Source: Gammaproteobacteria bacterium (lineage in GTDB: Bacteria > Pseudomonadota > Gammaproteobacteria > Steroidobacterales > Steroidobacteraceae). Taken from it: a stretch of DNA of 6,020 bases. Shown here one piece after another: positions 1 through 6,020 of this stretch. Numbering within the stretch: position 1 is the stretch's first letter; each line of letters begins with the position of its first letter. Where the stretch lies: contig VBNY01000143.1 in assembly GCA_005877705.1 (NCBI GenBank), positions 1 through 6,020 of the forward strand. The letters are read 5' to 3'. Below the pieces are notes generated by a model that saw only the letters and a list, made by a program, of their open reading frames with translations, was not told where the DNA came from and did not search any database. Made by a program: the position numbers and the translations under genes.

Positions 1-2023
<2,023 letters not shown>

Positions 2024-2026
2024 AAG

Positions 2027-2452
2027 CTACTCGCGTGCTCGATTTTCGGCAGTTGGGACCAGCCGCACTTCCAGGCAGCCATTCACGTAGCGGGTTTCGC
2101 CAATCTGTACGGGCGTCCCCGCCAAGGTGATTCGCCGCACGAACCGGCCGTGAGGAATCTCAAGGCGCCGGATCACGGCGTCCGGATGAGCGAGCCTGAG
2201 TGGACGCCTCGCGCTCACTGTGAGCTCACCGGGTTCGAGCTTGATGTCGATTTCCTCCGGCACGACGCCGGGCAGCGCAAAAAGCAGAATCAGCCCGTCG
2301 GGCGTCTCCTGGACATCGACCGGGGGCTCCCACACGGCCGCATCCCCACCCGGGCCCATGTAGCGCAGGAGCTGCCGCTGCAGACGCTCGGCGCGGTCCA
2401 GCACCTCGCAGGCCTCGACCCACATCCAGCCGTACTGTCGCTCGGTACTCAT
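2027..2452 (-). CDS. hsp20: Small heat-shock protein, Hsp20/alpha-crystallin family
   Basis: Proteins of this family are ATP-independent holdases that bind unfolding proteins in the cytoplasm and pass them to refolding chaperones or proteases. From the ATG at 2452 the product is 141 residues. It has a helical N-terminal arm (about 1-35), then an alpha-crystallin domain at about 42-132 with family landmarks: PPVDVQETPDGL (43-54), FALPGV (58-63), GELTVSARRP (75-84), RRLEIPHGRFVRRITL (95-110) and the NGCLEVRL strand (124-131). The C-terminal tail is short (VPTAENRARE) and lacks the usual I-x-I/V oligomerisation motif. I chose 2452 because GGAGG lies four bases upstream. An in-frame ATG at 2476, preceded by AAGGGAA, would add eight residues, and a TTG at 2506 is the longest option. 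It is the first gene of a two-gene operon with lon behind an RpoH-like promoter. Confidence 0.9.
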   Translation of the reverse strand: MSTERQYGWMWVEACEVLDRAERLQRQLLRYMGPGGDAAVWEPPVDVQETPDGLILLFALPGVVPEEIDIKLEPGELTVSARRPLRLAHPDAVIRRLEIPHGRFVRRITLAGTPVQIGETRYVNGCLEVRLVPTAENRARE

Positions 2453-2456
2453 TCGG

Positions 2457-2461
2457 CCTCC
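2457..2461 (-). promoter_or_regulatory. Ribosome binding site of hsp20
   Basis: On the minus strand the sequence reads GCGGAGGCCGA immediately before ATG. GGAGG is a strong Shine-Dalgarno match with a short four-base spacer, and it decides for the ATG at 2452. If the ATG at 2476 is used instead, these bases would be coding and AAGGGAA near 2482-2488 would be the binding site. Confidence 0.55.
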
Positions 2462-2506
2462 GCCATCCGACCCCATCGCAGTTCCCTTGGGCTCGAGAGC
2501 GCGCAA

Positions 2507-2518
2507 GGGGCATGCCCC
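2507..2518. repeat. Perfect 12-bp palindrome at predicted hsp20 transcription start
   Basis: GGGGCATGCCCC is self-complementary and lies at the predicted transcription start of hsp20-lon, just downstream of the -10 box. It could be an operator half-site pair or a small hairpin at the 5' end of the message. In GC-rich DNA a palindrome of this length can also arise by chance. Confidence 0.35.
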
Positions 2519-2521
2519 GCA

Positions 2522-2550
2522 ACATGCGGGCGCATACTCCCGGACTCAAG
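2522..2550 (-). promoter_or_regulatory. Sigma-32 (RpoH) type heat-shock promoter for hsp20-lon
   Basis: The minus strand carries CTTGAG at 2550-2545, then a 15-base spacer, then CCGCATGT at 2529-2522. The known RpoH consensus is CTTGAA, 13-17 bases, CCCCATNT. The -35 box matches at five of six positions and the -10 box at all but one of its defined bases. Transcription would start near 2515, giving a leader of about 60 bases to the ATG at 2452. The two genes downstream are both classic RpoH regulon members in E. coli (ibp-type small heat-shock genes and lon). The match was found by eye and has no experimental support. Confidence 0.65.
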
Positions 2551-2649
2551 GCCGTAAACCACCCGCCCGGTAGTCGCCCCACCGGCTGTCGTGCGAAAGT
2601 CCACGGCGCAACAAGAAGAAGGTGCCTCGGGTTGAGCTCCGCCACGCTG

Positions 2650-3309
2650 ATGAACGGCTTTCCAAGCTCCGCCGAGCTCGACGCCTTGCGCCTGAGCCTC
2701 GAGGTGGCCGCGCGCAGCGTGGGGTTCAGCCTGCCGCTGGCGGTACTGGCGGCGTGGCTGCTCACGCGCGCGCGCTTTCCCGGGCGACCGCTTCTCGATG
2801 CCTTCGTGCATCTGCCCCTGGTGCTGCCGCCGGTTGCGGTCGGATATGTCCTGCTGGTGCTGTTCGGTGTCCACGGTCCGATCGGAGGCTGGCTACGCAG
2901 GACAGTCGGCATCGAGCTCGCCTTCACGACGGCCGGGGCCGCGCTCGCGACGGCGGTGATGACCTTCCCGCTCATGGTTCGCGCCATCCGCATTGCGCTG
3001 GAGAACGTCGACCGCGGGCTGGAGGAGGCGGCCCGCACCCTTGGGGCCGGTCCGCTGGACCGCTTTGCCACGATCACGCTGCCGCTGATGCTGCCAGGGA
3101 TTCTGGCGGGCGCCGTCACCGCCTTCGCCGCCGGGCTCGGGGAGTTCGGCGCGGTCATTACCTTCGCCTCCAACGTCCCCGGCGTGACCCGCACGTTGCC
3201 GCTTGCGCTGTACACGGCGATTCAATCTCCCGGCGGGGACGCGCTGGCACTGCGGCTCGCCGTTCTGTCCTTCGTGCTGGGACTGGCGGGGCCTAAAGCG
3301 GCGGGATGA
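2650..3309 (+). CDS. modB: Molybdate ABC transporter permease ModB, C terminus altered
   Basis: ModB forms the inner-membrane channel of the molybdate importer ModABC and delivers molybdate for molybdenum cofactor synthesis. The 219-residue product tracks E. coli ModB (about 229 residues) closely. Hydrophobic helices lie at about 16-38, 52-74, 91-114, 147-169 and 200-213. HLPLVLPPVAVGY is at 54-66, and the EAA loop that docks on the ATPase is at 125-154 (EEAARTLGAG, then TITLPLMLPG). The match holds to about G214. The protein then ends in PKAAG instead of the expected last helix end and basic tail of some 15-17 residues. The ATG at 2650 gives the family's N-terminal spacing but has a poor ribosome site. 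TTG at 2632, nine bases after AGAAGG, is the alternative start. modC follows with its start region missing, so the junction looks like a small deletion. Function is uncertain if the sequence is correct. Confidence 0.9.
   Translation: MNGFPSSAELDALRLSLEVAARSVGFSLPLAVLAAWLLTRARFPGRPLLDAFVHLPLVLPPVAVGYVLLVLFGVHGPIGGWLRRTVGIELAFTTAGAALATAVMTFPLMVRAIRIALENVDRGLEEAARTLGAGPLDRFATITLPLMLPGILAGAVTAFAAGLGEFGAVITFASNVPGVTRTLPLALYTAIQSPGGDALALRLAVLSFVLGLAGPKAAG
3286..3309 (+). other. Damaged modB-modC junction (probable small deletion)
   Basis: The modB frame reads LAG and then PKAAG to a TGA at 3307-3309. The modC frame takes over at 3293 without a start codon. Against E. coli ModB and ModC (from memory), about 15 residues of ModB and about nine of ModC are absent, so roughly 60-80 bases seem to be missing around the GGGG run at 3288-3291. 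With one G fewer in that run, ModB would read straight into ModC as a fusion. Confidence 0.6.
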
Positions 3310-4423
3310 GTTCACACTGCGTGCCGAGTTCGAGGCGCCGACGCCCGGTGTCGTCGCGCTGTTCGGCCGCTCGGGGTGCGGGAAGACGACCCTGGTCAAC
3401 ATCATCTCGGGGCTGCTGGAGCCGGACGCGGGCTGCGTTCAGCTCGAGCAGACGGTCCTCACGGACACGCGCGCCGGGGTTGCCATACCGGTCGAGAGAC
3501 GCCGCATCGGGTACGTCTTTCAGGACGCGCGGTTGTTCCCTCACTTCGACGTTCTAGGCAACCTCCGCTACGGCTACAAGCGCGCCGCCGCGCCGCGCGC
3601 CATAGGCTTTGACGAAGTCATCGCCCTGCTCGGCCTTGCGCCGCTGTTGCGCCGCCGTCCGCAGCAGCTCTCCGGCGGCGAGCGCCAGCGTGTTTCCCTG
3701 GGACGCGCGCTTCTCTCGCAACCGCGCTTGTTGCTGCTCGATGAGCCGCTTGCCTCGCTGGATGTCGCGCGCCGCGAAGAGGTGCTGCCGTACCTGGAGG
3801 CGTTGCGCGACCGGCTGTCGATTCCGATGGTCTACGTCAGCCACGAGTTCGAGGAGGTGCTGCGCCTCGCAACCCATGTCGTGCTGCTGGACTCAGGCAG
3901 CGTGGTGGCTCAGGGAACCCCTGGTGAAGTCAGTTTGCGACCCGAGCTGCGCTCCATCGTAGGACCTGACTCGGTTGGCGCCGTGCTCGACAGCGTGGTC
4001 ACGAAGGTTGACTCGGAGCGCGGCATGGCCGATGTTCAACTCGGGCGTGGGACTCTGCACGTCAGCTTGCGGGAGGCTCCGGTCGGCTCGCGCGTACGCA
4101 TCCAACTGCTCGCCCGCGACATCATTCTCGCCACGCAGTCACCCCATGCCCTCAGCGTGCGTAACGCGCTGCAGGGCACTGTTGCGCAGATTTCCGCGGA
4201 CACCGATCAGGCCGTGTTGATCGAGGTCGACATAGGCGGCGCAATTGTGCTCGCGCGGATCACGCAGAGTGCGGTCGAGGCGCTCGATCTGCGCGTGGGC
4301 AGTGCGGTGTGGGTGTTGGTGAAGGCAGTGTCCACGCGCGGACACGCGTTTCGTATGCCCGCTACAGAGCATGCCAGTTCCGGCGACCTAGTCAGGACGC
4401 GTCCGGGACCGCCTTCTCGCTGA
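3293..4423 (+). CDS. modC: Molybdate ABC transporter ATP-binding protein ModC, start missing
   Basis: ModC is the cytoplasmic ATPase that powers ModB. Homology begins at 3293 (LKRRDEFTLRAEFEAP), about nine residues inside the usual N terminus. Seen in order: Walker A GRSGCGKT (3365-3388), Q-loop YVFQDARLFPH, signature LSGGERQRV (from 3668), Walker B LLLLDEP, D-loop SLD and switch histidine YVSHEF. The C-terminal half carries a molybdate-binding Mop/TOBE region (SVRNALQGTVAQI to VWVLVKAVS). No ATG, GTG or TTG lies in frame between 3293 and Walker A. The only upstream option is TTG at 3203 inside modB, which would add 30 unrelated Cys/Trp-rich residues read from the modB sequence in another frame. 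The start has therefore probably been lost with the end of modB, or it is used by some non-standard means. The last 20 or so residues extend past the usual end and run into the 3' end of paaZ on the other strand. Confidence 0.9.
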   Translation, partial: LKRRDEFTLRAEFEAPTPGVVALFGRSGCGKTTLVNIISGLLEPDAGCVQLEQTVLTDTRAGVAIPVERRRIGYVFQDARLFPHFDVLGNLRYGYKRAAAPRAIGFDEVIALLGLAPLLRRRPQQLSGGERQRVSLGRALLSQPRLLLLDEPLASLDVARREEVLPYLEALRDRLSIPMVYVSHEFEEVLRLATHVVLLDSGSVVAQGTPGEVSLRPELRSIVGPDSVGAVLDSVVTKVDSERGMADVQLGRGTLHVSLREAPVGSRVRIQLLARDIILATQSPHALSVRNALQGTVAQISADTDQAVLIEVDIGGAIVLARITQSAVEALDLRVGSAVWVLVKAVSTRGHAFRMPATEHASSGDLVRTRPGPPSR

Positions 4424-4505
4424 CCATCGTCAGCACGTCATAGCTTGCAACCGGCTCGCCGTTCTGGTTGGTGATTTCAGTATCCCAGCGCACTTCGCCG
4501 TAGCC
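4392..4505 (-). pseudogene. paaZ: Detached C-terminal segment of paaZ in a shifted frame
   Basis: In a different minus-strand frame, bases 4505 to 4392 encode 37 residues (GYGEVRWDTEITNQ, then NGEPVASYDVLTMVSE, then KAVPDAS) and a TGA stop. This matches the normal end of PaaZ (E. coli has TGVVEWAVEVFNQ and a SILTLVA-type ending). Only eight bases (4506-4513) separate it from the last in-frame codon at 4514, where E. coli has about 20 codons. About 52 bases therefore appear to be missing, which also breaks the frame. Confidence 0.75.
4419..4434. repeat. Inverted repeat at the modC stop codon
   Basis: GCTGAC, a CATC loop and GTCAGC form a perfect 6-bp stem with a four-base loop spanning the modC TGA (4421-4423). 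It lies between convergent genes, where a bidirectional terminator would be expected, but no T-run follows on either strand, so it is at best a weak or Rho-assisted stop. It also falls within the original paaZ reading frame. Confidence 0.3.
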
Positions 4506-6020
4506 GGCGCCGGCACCTTGATGCGGTCCCCGGGCTTGACCGGCTTGGTGAATCGCAGAGCGTCGATGCCGTAGTTGGCCAGCACGGGGCCGTAGGGCGG
4601 ATCCACGAACAGGCCGGCCGCCGCGGCTACGAGAAAGTATCCGTGCGCCACACGGCCGCCGAACAGTTCATTGCGGCGAGCCTCGGCTTCGTCCATGTGC
4701 GCGTAGAACGTGTCGCCCGAGAGCTCGGCGAAGCGCTCGATGTCCGCCACCGTGACCTCGCGCTCGGCGGAGTTGAACGTGTCACCGATAGCCAGTGCGC
4801 CGAACGGCTTGCGGAATGGATGCGCCCCCGGATCGAGTTGTCGGGCGCCCTTCACCCACCGTCCGGTCACGGCCGCGACCACATCCGGCGTGCCCTGCAC
4901 CGCCGTGCGCTGCATGTAATGAAGCACGCCACGGATGCCACCCATCTCCTCGCCACCCCCTGCCCGTCCAGGACCGCCGTGCACGAGATGCGGCAGCGGC
5001 GAGCCGTGGCCCGTCGACTCCTTCGCGCAATGTCGGTTCACAACGAGCACACGGCCGTGGAACGGTGCAAGGCCGAGTACCAGACGGGCCGCAACGGTGT
5101 CATCCGCCGTGAACACAGACCCTGCCAGGCTTCCGCCACCCCGTCGTGCCAGAGCGACGGCCCCATCCAGAGTCTCGTAGGGCACGACCGTGCACACGGG
5201 ACCGAAGGCCTCGACCGAGTGAATCGCCTTGGCGGCGCCCGCATCGCGGCAGTACAGCAGCGTCGGCGACACGAAAGCGCCGCGCTCGGCATCGGCCCCG
5301 ATGACCTCGATTTTTCCGGGCTCTCCGTATACGACCTCCGCTTCGCGCTTGAGCTTGCTCAGCTGTTCCATGACCTCGCGCCGCTGTCCCAGCGAGGCGA
5401 CCGGTCCCATGCGGACTTGCTCGAGACGCGGATCGCCGAGGACAACCTTGCCGAGCGCGGCACGCAAGCCGTCGACGACGTCCTGCACACGGTCTGCCGG
5501 AACGATCGCCTTGCGAATAGCGGTGCACTTCTGTCCGGCCTTCACCGTCATCTCGCGCACCACCTCGCGAACGAACAGATCGAGCTCGGGCGTGCCCGCG
5601 CCGGCATCCGGCCCGAGTATCGAGGAGTTGAGCGAGTCGGTTTCCGACGTGAAACGCACGGAGTGCGCAATCACCGTCGGATGTTGTCGCAACTTCTGCG
5701 CCGTCGCGGCCGAGCCCGTAAAGGACACGACGTCCTGACAGCTCAGGTGGTCGAAGAGATCGCCGACACCGCCGCACACGAGCTGCAGCGCGCCGTCGGG
5801 CAGAATCCCGGATTCCACGATCCGCCTGACAACCTGCTCGGTGAGGTAGGAGGTCGCCGTCGCGGGTTTGACTATCGAGGGCACGCCCGCCAGCAGCGTC
5901 GGAGCCAGCTTCTCCAGCATGCCCCACACCGGGAAGTTGAATGCATTGATGTGCACGGCGGCGCCTTCAAGCGCAACACATACATGCTGACCGACGAACG
6001 TGCCCGTCTTGGAAAGCGCC
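4430..6020 (-). CDS. paaZ: PaaZ: oxepin-CoA hydrolase / semialdehyde dehydrogenase, 5' end cut by window, 3' end frameshifted
   Basis: PaaZ acts in aerobic phenylacetate breakdown. Its MaoC-like domain opens the oxepin-CoA ring and its aldehyde dehydrogenase domain oxidises the resulting semialdehyde. The frame is open from the right edge; about 120-150 N-terminal residues should lie outside. The text before GTG 5956 (SKTGTFVGQHV) is normal PaaZ, so 5956 is not a start. Counting from 5956: VHINAFNFPVWGM opens; catalytic Glu105 is in FTSETDSLN (5642-5644); catalytic Cys144 is in KAGQKCTAIR (5525-5527); AKESTGHGSPLPHLVHGGPGR is at about 311-331. The hydratase domain runs from about 385, with SGDTFYAH and RVAHGYF (413-441) carrying the Asp/His pair. 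Homology stops at V481 (4514-4516). The remaining 27 residues are out of frame, ending at 4430. No other paa gene is visible, and the gene faces modC. Confidence 0.92.
   Translation of the reverse strand, partial: ALSKTGTFVGQHVCVALEGAAVHINAFNFPVWGMLEKLAPTLLAGVPSIVKPATATSYLTEQVVRRIVESGILPDGALQLVCGGVGDLFDHLSCQDVVSFTGSAATAQKLRQHPTVIAHSVRFTSETDSLNSSILGPDAGAGTPELDLFVREVVREMTVKAGQKCTAIRKAIVPADRVQDVVDGLRAALGKVVLGDPRLEQVRMGPVASLGQRREVMEQLSKLKREAEVVYGEPGKIEVIGADAERGAFVSPTLLYCRDAGAAKAIHSVEAFGPVCTVVPYETLDGAVALARRGGGSLAGSVFTADDTVAARLVLGLAPFHGRVLVVNRHCAKESTGHGSPLPHLVHGGPGRAGGGEEMGGIRGVLHYMQRTAVQGTPDVVAAVTGRWVKGARQLDPGAHPFRKPFGALAIGDTFNSAEREVTVADIERFAELSGDTFYAHMDEAEARRNELFGGRVAHGYFLVAAAAGLFVDPPYGPVLANYGIDALRFTKPVKPGDRIKVPAPATAKCAGILKSPTRTASRLQAMTC
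4503..4514. repeat. 12-bp palindrome / tandem GCCGGC pair at the paaZ break
   Basis: GCCGGCGCCGGC is a perfect palindrome and also two copies of GCCGGC in tandem. It sits exactly where PaaZ homology breaks. Such a site could favour slippage, hairpin-driven deletion or a sequencing/assembly skip. It is short, and GC-rich coding sequence produces similar words by chance. Confidence 0.4.

Larger units (their letters stand above)
2453..2649. other. Divergent intergenic region between hsp20 and modB
   Basis: About 200 bp separate the two divergent genes. The hsp20-proximal half holds the RpoH-like promoter and the palindrome. On the plus strand I see no convincing housekeeping promoter for modB and no ModE-type operator. 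The only candidate signal there is an AGAAGG purine run at 2617-2622. No modA remnant is recognisable in the three forward frames. Confidence 0.6.

Noticed and set aside
2558..2634. Short plus-strand frame reading PVVAPPAVVRKSTAQQEEGASG, considered as a modA remnant
   Set aside because: It does not resemble the ModA C terminus and has no start codon or upstream coding context.
2226..3215. 329-residue open frame on the minus strand
   Set aside because: It runs antisense to modB and out of frame with hsp20. Its Ser/Arg/Pro/Ala-rich sequence has no family features.
4419..4434. Rho-independent terminator for modC
   Set aside because: The stem is only 6 bp and no T-run follows on either strand, so it is listed only as an inverted repeat.
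5100..5927. 275-residue open frame on the minus strand
   Set aside because: It is an alternative frame of paaZ, Arg/Gly/Ala-rich and without domains.
5954..5956. GTG as the start of paaZ
   Set aside because: The frame stays open to the edge and the upstream residues (GTFVGQHV and on) are typical PaaZ sequence, so this GTG is an internal valine.

Overview
The window is GC-rich proteobacterial chromosome. The ModB, ModC and PaaZ sequences resemble those of Gammaproteobacteria such as E. coli, but no marker fixes the genus. It holds five recognisable protein genes in three blocks. I see no tRNA, rRNA, CRISPR array, insertion sequence or phage gene.

Left block (minus strand, 1-2550): a heat-shock operon. 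A small heat-shock protein of the Hsp20/alpha-crystallin family (2027-2452) is followed three bases later by lon (start at 2023, running off the left edge). Upstream is a good match to an RpoH (sigma-32) promoter at 2522-2550. The pair couples a holdase chaperone to an ATP-dependent protease.

Middle block (plus strand, 2650-4423): modB and modC, the membrane channel and ATPase of a molybdate ABC importer. The modA gene for the binding protein is not in the window. The modB-modC junction is damaged. The last part of ModB and the first residues of ModC, including its start codon, are missing, and the two frames meet at about 3290.

Right block (minus strand, 4392-6020): the C-terminal three quarters of paaZ, the fused aldehyde dehydrogenase / MaoC-type hydratase of aerobic phenylacetate degradation, with its N terminus beyond the right edge. 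It converges on modC. Near its 3' end roughly 50 bases of conserved sequence seem to be missing. This shifts the frame, while the normal C terminus remains readable in another frame down to 4392. That original end would overlap the modC end by 32 bp.

The families are well known and I found no new system. The points most worth checking are the two small frame-breaking deletions (modB/modC and paaZ), which are either real lesions or assembly errors, and the RpoH-type promoter of the hsp20-lon operon.
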